Shown here: positions 8,252-21,037 of the stretch, piece after piece
Layout of the letters: every line of letters begins with the position of its first letter
Position numbering within the stretch: position 1 is the stretch's first letter
Origin: SCTD01 sp963781675
GTDB taxonomy: Bacteria > Actinomycetota > Actinomycetes > Mycobacteriales > SCTD01
DNA: 64,000 bases
NCBI GenBank assembly: GCA_963781675.1
Contig: CAWAGF010000001.1
Span: 1,488,001-1,552,000 of the forward strand
Direction: 5' to 3'
Translations under genes and position numbers: made by a program
The notes under the pieces: generated by a model
Databases searched by the model: none
What the model was told of the DNA's origin: nothing
What the model saw: only the letters and a program-made list of their open reading frames with translations

Positions 8252-9409
8252 TCAGGCGTCCGGCGCGCTGTCGGCGAGCACCGGCCGCCCCTCCTGGCGG
8301 CCGAGGGCGACGTTCAGCGCGGCGGCGGCCAGCACGCCCGCCGCACCGAAGGCGAACACCGCGGGCGTGCCGGCGCGGGAGGCGAGCAGCCCTGCCAGGA
8401 CCGAGCCGACGCCGACGAAGACGTCGTAGAACGCGACCAGCGCGCCGAGGGCGGCCCCGCGCTCGCCGGCCGGCACCCGCCCGGCGACCAGCGTGGCCAG
8501 CGCCGGGAACGGCAGGCAGTAGCCCAGGCCGATGAGCGCGGCGGCGGTGCCTGCGACGGCGGTGCTGCTCGTCGCACCGATGACGAGCAGCCCGGCCGCC
8601 ATCGCGACCAGGCCGTACGGGAGGGTCCGCAGGATCCCGACCCGCGCCGCCAGCGGCACCACGAGCAGCCGTCCGGCCAGCACTGCGACGGAGAAGCAGG
8701 TCAGCGCGACGGCGCCGCGCGCACCGCGGTCGTCGAGGTGCACGACGAGGAAGCCGACGATCACGGCGTACCCGAGGTTGCCGAGGCCGAGCGCGATCCC
8801 GGGCAGCGCCACGCCGCGGGGGAGCAGGGCGCGCAGGCCGCGTGCCGGGGTCGCGGCCTCGACCGGCGTCTCCGCGAGCCCGGCGGTCAGCAGCAGCCCG
8901 GCCGCTGCGCCGAGCAGGACCAGCAGGCCGACCTGCCGCAGGTCGAGCACGGCGCCGAGCAGCGGGCCGACGGCGTAGCCGCCCCAGATGCCGCCGCCGA
9001 GCAGCCCCAGCGCCTGCGGCCGGCGGTGCTCCGGCGTCCGGTCCAGGACGTACGCCGACGCCGCCGTGTAGAGCACCGCGTCGGCGAGGCCGTGCAGCCC
9101 GCGGGCGGCCGCCAGGACCCCCACGGTCGGCGGCAGCAGGAGCAGCACGCCGGTGACCGCCGAGACGCCGAGCCCGGCGCGCAGCGTGAGCACCCGGCCG
9201 CGCCGGTCCGTCAGCCGCCCGGCCAGGAAGCGGCCGAGCAGCGCGGCGAAGGGGAAGACGCCGAGCACGACGCCGAGCGAGGTCGGACCGCCGCCCGCCG
9301 CGCGCACCGCGCCCGGGAGCACCGGCAGCGAGGCGCCGACACCGATGAAGAAGACGAGCATCACGGCGACGACCGGCAGGGCGCCGGTCTGCCGCGAGGT
9401 CGTCGTCAC
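8252..9409 (-). CDS. MFS transporter
   Basis: A 385-residue major facilitator protein with about twelve hydrophobic segments. The loop 2-3 signature GRFLAGRLTDRRGR is present near residues 59-72. The start is GTG 9409. It is the first gene of a minus-strand unit running into two nei glycosylases. Upstream, CAGGGT (9421-9416 on the minus strand) ends exactly 6 nt before the GTG with no Shine-Dalgarno sequence, consistent with a leaderless transcript. The substrate is unknown; the family includes drug and sugar effluxers. Confidence 0.85.
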   Translation of the reverse strand: MTTTSRQTGALPVVAVMLVFFIGVGASLPVLPGAVRAAGGGPTSLGVVLGVFPFAALLGRFLAGRLTDRRGRVLTLRAGLGVSAVTGVLLLLPPTVGVLAAARGLHGLADAVLYTAASAYVLDRTPEHRRPQALGLLGGGIWGGYAVGPLLGAVLDLRQVGLLVLLGAAAGLLLTAGLAETPVEAATPARGLRALLPRGVALPGIALGLGNLGYAVIVGFLVVHLDDRGARGAVALTCFSVAVLAGRLLVVPLAARVGILRTLPYGLVAMAAGLLVIGATSSTAVAGTAAALIGLGYCLPFPALATLVAGRVPAGERGAALGALVAFYDVFVGVGSVLAGLLASRAGTPAVFAFGAAGVLAAAALNVALGRQEGRPVLADSAPDA

Positions 9410-9450
9410 GCGCCCACCCTGCCCGACCGGAAACCGGTGGCACCCGTGGC

Positions 9451-9456
9451 TAGCGT
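9451..9456 (+). promoter_or_regulatory. -10 hexamer TAGCGT, probable leaderless promoter
   Basis: TAGCGT fits the actinobacterial TANNNT -10 element. It ends 6 nt before GTG 9463, so transcription would begin at or within a base or two of the start codon. No Shine-Dalgarno sequence and no clear -35 were seen. Confidence 0.55.
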
Positions 9457-9462
9457 CGAGGC

Positions 9463-10716
9463 GTGCTCACCGTCCTGCGCTCGCGCGAGTTCCGCCTGCT
9501 GTGGCTGGGGCAGTCCGCGAGCGTCATCGGCGACGCGCTCGTGCTCGTGGCCGTCGGGCTGTACGTCACCCGGCTGACCGGCGACGCCGGCGACGTCGGC
9601 GTCGTGCTGGGCGCGTACTCCCTGCCGCTGGTGGCCTTCGTGCTGCTGGGCGGCGTCGTCGCCGACCGGCTGCCGCGACAGCAGGTGATGATCGCCAGCG
9701 ACCTGGTCCGGTGCGTGCTGCACGCGACGCTCGCCGTCCTCATCCTCACCGGAGCGGTGCAGGTCTGGCACATGGTCGTGATCGGTGCGCTGTTCGGGAC
9801 GGCCGAGGCGTTCTTCCGCCCGGCCTACACCGGGCTGGTCCCGCAGACCGTGCGCGAGGAGCAGATCCAGCCGGCGCAGGCGCTGTCCGGCGTGAGCATG
9901 CAGGTGGCCGAGATCGTCGGGCCGGCGCTGGCGACCGGGCTGGTGCTGGCCGTCGGCGGTGCGGCGGCGTTCGCGGTCGACGCGGCGACGTTCGCCTTCT
10001 CCGCGGTGCTGCTCACCCGGCTGCGACCGCGCGAGCGCGGGGAGCGCGGCGGGCAGGCGACGGTCCTCGTCGAGCTGCGCGAGGGGTGGGTCGCCGTGCG
10101 CGAGCGGGCCTGGGTGTGGGCGACGGTGTCGGCGTTCAGCGTCTCGCTGGTGCTCGCGATCGCGCCGTTCTTCGTGCTGGGCGCGGCGCTCGCCGAGGAC
10201 GTCTACGGCAGCGACGCGGTCTACGGGCTGAGCAACGCCGCGTGGGGCGTCGGCACCGTGACCGGCGCGATCGCCGGCTCCCGGTGGAAGCCGCACCGGC
10301 CGATGCTCGCTGCCGTCCTGTGCGCGGTGCCGTGGCCGCTGGTCATCGCGGTCTACGGCGTCGGCCCGCCGGTCGCGGTGCTCTACGCGTCGATGGCCGT
10401 CGGCGGCGTGGGCATCGGGCTGTTCGCCGTGTGGTGGGAGACCGCGCTCGCGCAGCGCATCCCGCCGCACCTGCTGTCCCGGGTCAGCGCCTGGGACTGG
10501 ATGGGGTCCCTGGCGCTGCTGCCGGTCGGCTACCTGCTCGCCGGACCGGTCGCCGACCGGCTCGGGCAGCAGGAGGTGATGGTCGGCGGCGGGCTGCTCG
10601 GCACGCTGGTGATGGCGCTCGCGCTGCTGCCGCGCTCGACGCGCGAGCTGCAGCGGTGGGACGACGCGCCGCCGGCCACTGCCGTGGTGCAGGCCGCCGT
10701 CCCCGTCGCGCCCTAG
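9463..10716 (+). CDS. MFS transporter, EntS-like
   Basis: A 417-residue major facilitator protein beginning MLTVLRSREFRLLWLGQSAS, the N-terminal pattern of the EntS/MFS_3 exporter group. It has about twelve membrane spans and the loop signature GGVVADRLPRQ near residues 65-76, repeated as GPVADRLGQQ in the second half. It is divergent from the MFS gene at 8252 with only 53 bp between the starts. The two proteins are not close paralogues. Export of a siderophore or small hydrophobic compound is possible but unproven. It ends 4 bp before the glutamate-synthase remnant on the other strand. Confidence 0.87.
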   Translation: MLTVLRSREFRLLWLGQSASVIGDALVLVAVGLYVTRLTGDAGDVGVVLGAYSLPLVAFVLLGGVVADRLPRQQVMIASDLVRCVLHATLAVLILTGAVQVWHMVVIGALFGTAEAFFRPAYTGLVPQTVREEQIQPAQALSGVSMQVAEIVGPALATGLVLAVGGAAAFAVDAATFAFSAVLLTRLRPRERGERGGQATVLVELREGWVAVRERAWVWATVSAFSVSLVLAIAPFFVLGAALAEDVYGSDAVYGLSNAAWGVGTVTGAIAGSRWKPHRPMLAAVLCAVPWPLVIAVYGVGPPVAVLYASMAVGGVGIGLFAVWWETALAQRIPPHLLSRVSAWDWMGSLALLPVGYLLAGPVADRLGQQEVMVGGGLLGTLVMALALLPRSTRELQRWDDAPPATAVVQAAVPVAP

Positions 10717-10720
10717 CCGC

Positions 10721-11393
10721 TCAGGCGGAGCTGGTCGCGGACGGCACCGCCGACCCGCCCTGCGGCGCGGGCCGCATCAGCTCGATGAGCGCGTCCCGGT
10801 CGGCCCTGCCCGGCAGCGCCCACTCGGCCGGGTACCCGGTCAGCACGCTGCCGCTCTGCCACTCGCCGTTGCCGCCGAGCATCTCCAGGTCGTCGGTCGT
10901 GAGGAAGGCCGGGTGGTCGTGGCCCGCGGCCTGCGAGACCTTCAGCAGGTCGCGGCGCAGGGTCTTCACGTAGTTCGCGCACCGCACGGACTTCAGCGTC
11001 GGGTCCAGGCCGCGCTCGAGCCGCTTGCTCTGCGTGGCGACGCCGGTCGGGCAGTGGTCGGTGTGGCACTTCTTGGCCTGGATGCAGCCGATCGCCAGCA
11101 TCGGCTCGCGCGCGGTGTGCAGCAGGTCGGCGCCCATCGCCATCGCGAGAGCTGTTCTCCCGCTTGCTGCCGGCGTACACCCAGCGTCGCGCTTCGCGGT
11201 TGAAGGGCCGCTCGTCGTTGTCGCCCGCGACGAGGTACTGCTGCAGCTCCGGCCCGATCTTCTCGAGCAGGTACCGGAACCGCCCGACCAACGGGGAGTT
11301 GCGGCGGATGGTGTGAGCCCTCTGCGTCGCGTCGTGGACGGCGAGGCCGAGCAGCACGAGCAGGACGAGTCCGAGGACGAGCAGCCAGGGCAT
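10721..11393 (-). pseudogene. Gutted FMN-binding glutamate synthase family gene
   Basis: Read on the minus strand, the 5' part (ATG 11393) encodes an N-terminal membrane segment (MPWLLVLGLVLLVLLGLAV) then LVGRFRYLLEKIGPELQQYL and FNREARRWVYAGSK, typical of the N-terminus of short glutamate-synthase-like proteins. The 3' part, in a different frame, encodes MGADLLHTAREPMLAIGCIQ, KKCHTDHCPTGVATQ and a normal C-terminus. Roughly 300 residues, most of the FMN barrel, are missing between them, with the join near 11150-11165. No insertion sequence or flanking repeats are visible. The gene cannot give a working enzyme unless the assembly has lost sequence here. Confidence 0.8.
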
Positions 11394-11525
11394 GCGGGCC
11401 GCCTGCCCGATGGGGAGCCACCTCGGGCGAGGGACCAGACATCTGGGGCAGCGTCGGGCAGAACGTCGTGCGATTGCAGCAACCTGCCTCGCACGCGCAG
11501 CAGCGGCGCCTACGGTCCGGGGGAC

Positions 11526-12444
11526 ATGCCCCTTCGTCGACAGGACGTGCACGTGCTCCAGCGCCTCAAGACCACCTCCGGCGCCCTTGCCGGGCTCGCC
11601 GTCCTCGCCGTCGCGGTCGCGGCACCGGCTCTCGCGATCACGGGAGGGAGTGAGGACACCGCCAACACCTACTCCAACGTGGGGATGCTCGTCTTCTACG
11701 GCGATGACGGCTTCCGCTACCGCTGCTCCGGCACGCTCGTCGCCCCGACGATCGTGCTCACCGCTGCGCACTGCACGGACGGCACGCGCGGCAAGACCCT
11801 GGTCACCTTCGACCAGGACATCGCCCGACAGGCGCCCTCAGGCCTGCCGAAGGCGGCTGACGCCACCGAGGCCGGGACCTCTGCCGGCGGTTTCGCCTCG
11901 GCGCCCACGACGAACGCGCACACGTACTACGCGGGGAAGGCCGAGACGCACCCCGGGTACAGCGACTTCACGGACATGAAGAACTGGAACGACGTGGGCG
12001 TCATCCGGCTCGAGGAGACCCCCGCCGGCCCGACGCCGGCATCGCTCGCGCCGTCGAAGTACCTCGACAGGTTCGCGCAGCCGACGTTGAACAAGACGAC
12101 GGTGACTCTCGTCGGCTACGGCACCGAGGTGCGCAAGCCCGACTCCGGCCCGCAGAAGCCGACGCCGCAGAGCTACCCGATCGTGCGCCGCTTCACCGAC
12201 GAGGTCGGGCAGAAGCTGACCCCGCAGATCCTGCAGACCAACGGCAACGAGCACGACACCCGCGCGCGGCGGCGGCACCTGCTTCGGCGACTCGGGCGGC
12301 CCGTCCTTCAAGAACGGCTACGTCACGACGGTGACGAGCTACGGCTACACGAGCAACTGCCGCTACCTCGGCGGACTGCAGCGGGTGGACATCCCGGTCG
12401 TGCAGAGCTGGCTCGCGACCTTCGGTGTACTCGCGGCGAAGTAG
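11526..12444 (+). CDS. Secreted trypsin-like serine protease (S1 family), frame broken
   Basis: ATG 11526 opens a Sec-type signal peptide (hydrophobic core ALAGLAVLAVAVAAPALA, cleavage near residue 37), followed by ITGGSEDTANTYSNVGML as the mature start. The catalytic triad is visible: H82 in LTAAHC, D156 in WNDVGVIRL, and Ser in CFGDSGGP. The last part lies in another frame: the shift falls in CGCGCGCGGC at 12261-12270, and adding back a CG pair would join the halves at ARGGGTCFGDSGGP. The product would be about 305 residues. TACGGT at 11511 could be the -10. A consensus error is plausible; a protease silenced by slippage is the alternative. Confidence 0.8.
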
Positions 12445-12505
12445 CCGTGCGCGACGACGGCGCCCTGGTGAGGCTGGGGCGCCGTCGTCGTGCCAGGGTG
12501 CCCGC

Positions 12506-12784
12506 ATGGAGCACCTGCTGCTGGAGTACGCGCTCGCCGAGGACTACCTGGAGCGGCGGGCCGCGCTGCGCGAGGAGCACCTCGGCCTCGCTCGCGCCGC
12601 GCACGAGCGCGGGGAGCTGCTGCTGGCCGGCGCGCTGCCCGACCCGTACGACCGGGCCCTGCTCGTCTGGCGGGCCCCGCTCGAGGTGGTGGAGGCCTTC
12701 GCCGCGAGCGACCCGTACGTGCTGCACGGTCTCGTGACGCGCTGGAGCGTGCGGGCCTGGACAGTCGTGGTGGGGAGCCTGTAA
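12506..12784 (+). CDS. YciI family protein
   Basis: A 92-residue single-domain protein of the YciI/YCII-related (ferredoxin-like) family, beginning MEHLLLEYALAEDYLERRAA with a typical C-terminal VRAWTVVVG strand. Function in this family is poorly known; some members are dehydrochlorinase-like or fused to sigma factors. CAGGGT (12494-12499) lies exactly 6 nt before ATG 12506 and there is no Shine-Dalgarno sequence, so the mRNA may be leaderless. The stop TAA overlaps the left edge of the inverted repeat that precedes arsR, so this gene may be read into arsR and partly controlled by it. Confidence 0.82.
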   Translation: MEHLLLEYALAEDYLERRAALREEHLGLARAAHERGELLLAGALPDPYDRALLVWRAPLEVVEAFAASDPYVLHGLVTRWSVRAWTVVVGSL

Positions 12785-12807
12785 CGTACAACAACATGGT
12801 TGTACGT
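12784..12807. promoter_or_regulatory. Perfect inverted repeat over the arsR start codon, probable operator
   Basis: ACGTACAAC at 12784-12792 is matched perfectly by GTTGTACGT at 12799-12807, with AACATG between. The ATG of arsR is inside the 6-nt centre, so bound regulator would cover the start of its own gene. Two 9-bp arms around a short centre is a typical footprint for a dimeric winged-helix repressor. Confidence 0.75.
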
Positions 12808-13137
12808 CAGCTGGACCAGGACGAGGTGGACCGGGTCTTCGGCGCCCTCGCCGACCGGACCCGGCGCGACATCGTCGTGCGGGTGCTGGCCGGGGAGGCG
12901 TCGGTGTCCGCGCTCGCCGAGGGCTACGCGATGTCGTTCGCCGCGGTGCAGAAGCACGTGGCGGTGCTGGAGCGCGCCGGCCTGGTCAGCAAGGCGCGGT
13001 CGGGCCGGGAGCGGCTCGTGCGCGGCGACGTCGACACGATCCGGGCAGCCGCACGGCTGCTCGACGAGTACGAGGAGGTCTGGCGCGGCCGCATCGGCCG
13101 GCTCGACCAGCTCCTCGCCGAGGACCAGGAGACGTAG
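12796..13137 (+). CDS. ArsR-family transcriptional regulator
   Basis: A 113-residue winged-helix repressor. FGALADRTRRDIVVRVLAGE and the recognition-helix region AEGYAMSFAAVQKHVAVLER are classic for the ArsR subgroup found beside SRPBCC proteins. I see no CxC metal-binding motif (the protein has no cysteine), so metal sensing is unlikely. Its ATG sits inside a perfect 9-bp inverted repeat (12784-12807), which forces the N-terminus MVVRQ and argues for tight autorepression. The next gene starts immediately after the TAG, so the two proteins are co-translated. The signal sensed is unknown. Confidence 0.9.
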   Translation: MVVRQLDQDEVDRVFGALADRTRRDIVVRVLAGEASVSALAEGYAMSFAAVQKHVAVLERAGLVSKARSGRERLVRGDVDTIRAAARLLDEYEEVWRGRIGRLDQLLAEDQET

Positions 13138-13626
13138 ATGCCCGTCGTGCACAGCAGCAAGGACCCCGAGGGCCTCGCCCTCGTCATCGTCAGCGAGCTG
13201 GCCGCTCCGCCGGAGCGGGTGTGGCAGGTGTGGGTCGACCCGCGCCAGCTCGAGCGCTGGTGGGGGCCGCCGACCTGGCCGGCCACCTTCGAGGAGCACG
13301 AGCCGGTCGTGGGCGGGCGGTCCAGCTACTACATGACCGGCCCGGACGGCACCAAGGCGCGCGGCTGGTGGCGCTTCGTCGCGCTGGACGAGCCGCGCTC
13401 GCTCGAGCTCGAGGACGGCTTCTCCGACGAGAGCGGTGAGCCGAACGACGCCATGCCCCGCATCGGGATGACGGTGGAGCTGGCGCCGTCGGAGACGGGA
13501 ACCCGCATGACGGTGACGTCCCGCTGCGCCACGACCGACCAGCTGCAGCGCCTGCTCGACATGGGGATGCTCGAGGGCTTCACCCAGGCCACGGAGCAGC
13601 TCGACGCCCTGCTGGCTGCCGGCTAG
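13138..13626 (+). CDS. SRPBCC (AHSA1-like) domain protein
   Basis: A 162-residue START/Bet v1-like domain protein, with VSELAAPPERVWQVWVDP and ERWWGPPTWPATFEEHEPVV as hallmark sequence. The fold is a hydrophobic-ligand cup; the cargo is unknown. Its ATG directly follows the arsR stop with no gap, a very common ArsR-SRPBCC pairing in which the regulator and the ligand-cup protein form one operon. It ends before a long inverted repeat (13645-13715) that probably also ends transcription. Confidence 0.9.
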   Translation: MPVVHSSKDPEGLALVIVSELAAPPERVWQVWVDPRQLERWWGPPTWPATFEEHEPVVGGRSSYYMTGPDGTKARGWWRFVALDEPRSLELEDGFSDESGEPNDAMPRIGMTVELAPSETGTRMTVTSRCATTDQLQRLLDMGMLEGFTQATEQLDALLAAG

Positions 13627-13644
13627 GCGGGGCCGGATCCAGTG

Positions 13645-13715
13645 CGGTGATCAACGCCAGGCTTGCGCACTCTTCCGCAGGCGTGGGAGGTGCGGAAGCC
13701 CGGCGTTGATCACCG
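13645..13715. repeat. Long intergenic inverted repeat between convergent genes
   Basis: CGGTGATCAACGCC (13645-13658) and GGCGTTGATCACCG (13702-13715) are perfect 14-bp arms. Inside them GGCTT/AAGCC and CGCA/TGCG also pair with small mismatches, so RNA from either strand can fold into one long hairpin. It lies between the stops of the SRPBCC gene and lhr. It could be a bidirectional terminator or a copy of a palindromic intergenic repeat; I found no second copy in this window. Confidence 0.7.
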
Positions 13716-13727
13716 GGAGCGTGCCGG

Positions 13728-18428
<4,701 letters not shown>

Positions 18429-18450
18429 ACCCCATCCTCCCCCGGCCGCG

Positions 18451-18708
18451 TCACTCGTGCTTCTCGAGCCAGGCGCGGACGTACGAGCACTGCGGGTCGA
18501 CCTGCAGCCCCTCGCCGCGGGCCCATCCGACCGCCGCCGTGGCCAGGGCGCCGGCGATGCCACGGCCCTCCAGGTGGCGCGGCACGACGGTGTGCGCCAT
18601 CACGACGGCGTCCTCGCCCACCCGCTCGTAGGCCAGGAAGGCGGTCTCGCCCTCGACCTGCGCGACGAAGCGCGAGGAGTCCGGCTGGTGCACGACGTCG
18701 ACGGCCAT
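18451..18708 (-). CDS. Small GNAT-like N-acetyltransferase domain protein
   Basis: An 85-residue protein of the short GNAT (YidJ/GCN5-like) family. HTVVPRHLEGRGIAGALATA contains the acetyl-CoA binding R/Q-x-x-G-x-G/A pattern, and it ends with DPQCSYVRAWLEKHE, the conserved C/S-Y-V ending of this group. Such proteins are about 90 residues and their acceptor is unknown. The stop is 22 nt upstream of the lhr GTG on the same strand, so they may share a transcript. Confidence 0.85.
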   Translation of the reverse strand: MAVDVVHQPDSSRFVAQVEGETAFLAYERVGEDAVVMAHTVVPRHLEGRGIAGALATAAVGWARGEGLQVDPQCSYVRAWLEKHE

Positions 18709-18737
18709 GCCAGCGGAGTGCCCCGCAGGAGGCGCTC

Positions 18738-19187
18738 CTACCGCTTGGCTCCGGGGAGCTTGGTCACGAGGAGGCCCAGCACGAGGTAGACCGCGGCCGC
18801 GAAGCCGTAGTTGACGACCAGCTCGCGCTCCGCGTCGTCGCTGACCGTGAAGACGTCGCGGAACGGTCCGGCCGCGCCGTCGGCGAGGTCGGCCACGAAC
18901 GAGACGATGGAGTTGTCGGCGTTGGTGGGCGCGAGCACGAACACGGTGCCGAGCAGCAGGACGGCGGCCAGCGCGAGGAAGACCACCTTGGAGGCGCGGT
19001 AGAGGACGGCGAGGAACTCGCGCAGCCCCTCACCGGTCCCCGGCCGGGGCCGCCCGTGGTCGTGCCGCTCGATGGTCCGGGTCTCGCCGGCGCGCGGCTC
19101 GTCCGGGTACGGCTCGTCGGCGTCGGACCTGTGCGACCGGCCGAGGACCTTGTCGTCCAGGGACTTCAGGGCTGTGGGCATCCGCAT
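18738..19187 (-). CDS. Conserved-looking two-span membrane protein, unknown
   Basis: A 149-residue protein that I do not recognise. The first 55 residues are hydrophilic and charged. A membrane span lies at about 63-90 (KVVFLALAAVLLLGTVFVLA), a loop of about 35 residues rich in Asp follows, and a second span is at about 127-145 (GFAAAVYLVLGLLVTKL). The start is ATG 19187, with GGAG about 6 nt upstream on the minus strand. It lies between an ABC transporter and a GNAT gene on the same strand but with gaps, so no functional link is implied. Confidence 0.65.
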   Translation of the reverse strand: MRMPTALKSLDDKVLGRSHRSDADEPYPDEPRAGETRTIERHDHGRPRPGTGEGLREFLAVLYRASKVVFLALAAVLLLGTVFVLAPTNADNSIVSFVADLADGAAGPFRDVFTVSDDAERELVVNYGFAAAVYLVLGLLVTKLPGAKR

Positions 19188-19244
19188 GTCGTCTCCGTGC
19201 CCGCTGCGGGGGCTGCCCGTCAGACGATCTCGTGACAGTTCGGC

Positions 19245-20003
19245 TCAGGTCAGGTCGCGACGCAGCGTCAGTCGCGCCGCGACCAGCGAGAGCACCACGG
19301 CGTACGCGACCAGCAGCAGCGCCCCGCCCCACACCGGCAGCAGCTCACCGCGGGTGGTCGCGACGTCGCCGAGCTGCAGCACCGCGCTGCTCGCCCCGCC
19401 CGGGGTCCAGCGCCCGACCGATGGGAGCAGCGCGACGAGCAGCTGCTCGGCGATGAACGTCCAGGCCAGCGCGCCCACCACGGCAGCGATCTGGTTGCGG
19501 ACCAGCGCACCGACGGCGACGCCGATCGGCCCGTACAGCAGCATCACCAGGCTCGACCCGAGCAGCACCTCGACGACGGTGCCGTCGACGCGGACCGGGT
19601 CGTCCCGCAGCGTCAGCAGCGCGACGGCCAGGCCGAGAGCGACCAGCGCCGAGACCACGACGAAGACCAGGCCGGCCAGCGCCACGGCGACGAGCTTGGC
19701 GGCCAGCACGCGCCAGCGCCGCGGCGTCACGAGGAACGACGGCGTCGCCGTCCCGAAGCGGAACTCCTGCGTCAGCGCGAGGATCCCGAGCACGAGCACG
19801 ACGATGTTGCCGCCGCTGGCGCTGGCCACCGCGCGGGCCAGCAGCGCCGGGTCGTCGCGCTGCAGGGGAGCGCCCTCGAGGCCGGCCGTCAGCACGGTGG
19901 CCAGCACGCCGAGGGCGACGAGCAGCAAGGTGGTCAGGAGCAGCCAGCCCGGCAGTGCCACGGTGCGCAGCTTCAGCAGCTCGGCGCGGACGAGGCGGGT
20001 CAT
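19245..20003 (-). CDS. ABC-2 type transporter permease
   Basis: A 252-residue membrane protein beginning MTRLVRAELLKLRTVALPGW, the classic start of ABC-2 permeases of the NatB/drug-export type. About six membrane spans are visible, with the conserved TQEFRFGTATPSFLVTPRRW loop after the second. Its ATG overlaps the TGA of the ATPase gene (ATGA, 20000-20003), so the two subunits are co-translated and form one exporter. The substrate is unknown. Confidence 0.88.
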   Translation of the reverse strand: MTRLVRAELLKLRTVALPGWLLLTTLLLVALGVLATVLTAGLEGAPLQRDDPALLARAVASASGGNIVVLVLGILALTQEFRFGTATPSFLVTPRRWRVLAAKLVAVALAGLVFVVVSALVALGLAVALLTLRDDPVRVDGTVVEVLLGSSLVMLLYGPIGVAVGALVRNQIAAVVGALAWTFIAEQLLVALLPSVGRWTPGGASSAVLQLGDVATTRGELLPVWGGALLLVAYAVVLSLVAARLTLRRDLT

Positions 20004-20893
20004 GCCGCGCCCTGCCCGGTCAGCCGCAGGAAGGCGTCCTCGAGGCCGCCGGCCGTCGGGCCCAGGCGGTGCAGCGGCACGCCGAGCTGCGCCGCCAGCT
20101 CCCCGACGTCCTCCGGAGCGGCCTGCACCCGCAGCTCCTCCGAGCTCACCCAGGTCACCTCGACCCCCTGCGCGGCCAGGGCGTCCGCGAGCCGTCCGAC
20201 CTGCGGCGCCCGCACGGTGGTGCCGCCGGCCGTCGAGCCACCCAGCTCGGCCGGGGTGCCGGCGGCGACCAGCCGGCCGCGGGCGAGGACCAGCACGTCG
20301 TCGGCCGTCTGCTCCACCTCGCTCAGGACGTGGCTGGAGACGAGCACCGTGCGGCCCTCGCCGGCCAGGTCGCGCAGGAAGCCGCGCAGCCACCGGATGC
20401 CCTGCGGGTCGAGGCCGTTCGACGGCTCGTCCAGCACCAGGACCGGCGGGTCGCCGAGCAGCGCAGCGGCGAGTCCGAGCCGCTGCCGCATGCCGAGCGA
20501 GAAGCCGCCGACCTTCCGGCCGGCCGCGTCGGCCAGCCCGGTCTGCGCCAGCACCTCGTCCACCCGCGAGCCCCCGACGCCAGCCGCTGTGGCCAGCACG
20601 CGCAGGTGGTTGCGGGCGGTGCGGCCCGGGTGGAAGCCGGTCGCCTCCAGCAGCGTCCCGACCTCGCGCAGCGGCTCGCCGAGCTCGGCGTAGGTCCGGC
20701 CGTCGAAGGTCGCCGTGCCCGCGGTCGGCGCCACCAGGCCGAGCAGCATCCGGAGCGAGGTCGTCTTCCCGGCGCCGTTCGGCCCGAGGAAGCCGGTCAC
20801 GCGCCCCGGCAGCACGGTCGCGGTCAGCCCCTCCACGGCCGCCACCGGCCCGAAGTGCTTCGTGAGGCCGTCAAAGGCCAGCGTCGTCGCCAC
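20000..20893 (-). CDS. ABC transporter ATP-binding protein
   Basis: A 297-residue ATPase of the DrrA/NatA-like group. Walker A is GPNGAGKTT (about residues 37-45), the signature is FSLGMRQRLGLAAALL, and Walker B is VLVLDEPSNGLDP, followed by the H-loop in VLVSSHVLSE. A 70-residue C-terminal extension after the nucleotide-binding domain is typical. It starts at GTG 20893. TAGGTT lies 6 nt before this GTG on the minus strand, with no Shine-Dalgarno sequence, so the operon mRNA is probably leaderless. Its partner permease overlaps its 3' end. Confidence 0.92.
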   Translation of the reverse strand: MATTLAFDGLTKHFGPVAAVEGLTATVLPGRVTGFLGPNGAGKTTSLRMLLGLVAPTAGTATFDGRTYAELGEPLREVGTLLEATGFHPGRTARNHLRVLATAAGVGGSRVDEVLAQTGLADAAGRKVGGFSLGMRQRLGLAAALLGDPPVLVLDEPSNGLDPQGIRWLRGFLRDLAGEGRTVLVSSHVLSEVEQTADDVLVLARGRLVAAGTPAELGGSTAGGTTVRAPQVGRLADALAAQGVEVTWVSSEELRVQAAPEDVGELAAQLGVPLHRLGPTAGGLEDAFLRLTGQGAA

Positions 20894-20899
20894 GGCCCG

Positions 20900-20905
20900 A
20901 ACCTA
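20900..20905 (-). promoter_or_regulatory. -10 hexamer TAGGTT, probable leaderless promoter
   Basis: On the minus strand TAGGTT is followed by six bases (CGGGCC) and then the GTG of the ABC ATPase gene. It fits TANNNT, and no ribosome binding site lies between. It suggests transcription from the start codon itself. Confidence 0.55.
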
Positions 20906-20990
20906 GGGGCTGGGAGGCGTCCGGACGGCACCGCCCGTCACGGTCCGCCCCGGCGGGTCGTCGGGCTGGCGCGCCGTGCCGGCAGGATTC

Positions 20991-21003
20991 GCACGGTCCG
21001 TGC
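20991..21003. promoter_or_regulatory. 13-bp palindrome upstream of a secreted hydrolase gene
   Basis: GCACGGTCCGTGC is perfectly self-complementary around its central base. It lies 35 bp before GTG 21038, and CAGGAT at 20982-20987 could be a -10 placing the start of transcription inside the palindrome. It is an operator candidate only. Confidence 0.3.
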
Positions 21004-21037
21004 AGAAACACGGGGGCAACCCACCCGAGGAGTCCCC

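Noticed and set aside
10721..11393. Mobile-element insertion as the cause of the glutamate synthase damage
   Set aside because: No transposase, terminal inverted repeat or target duplication is visible at the join.
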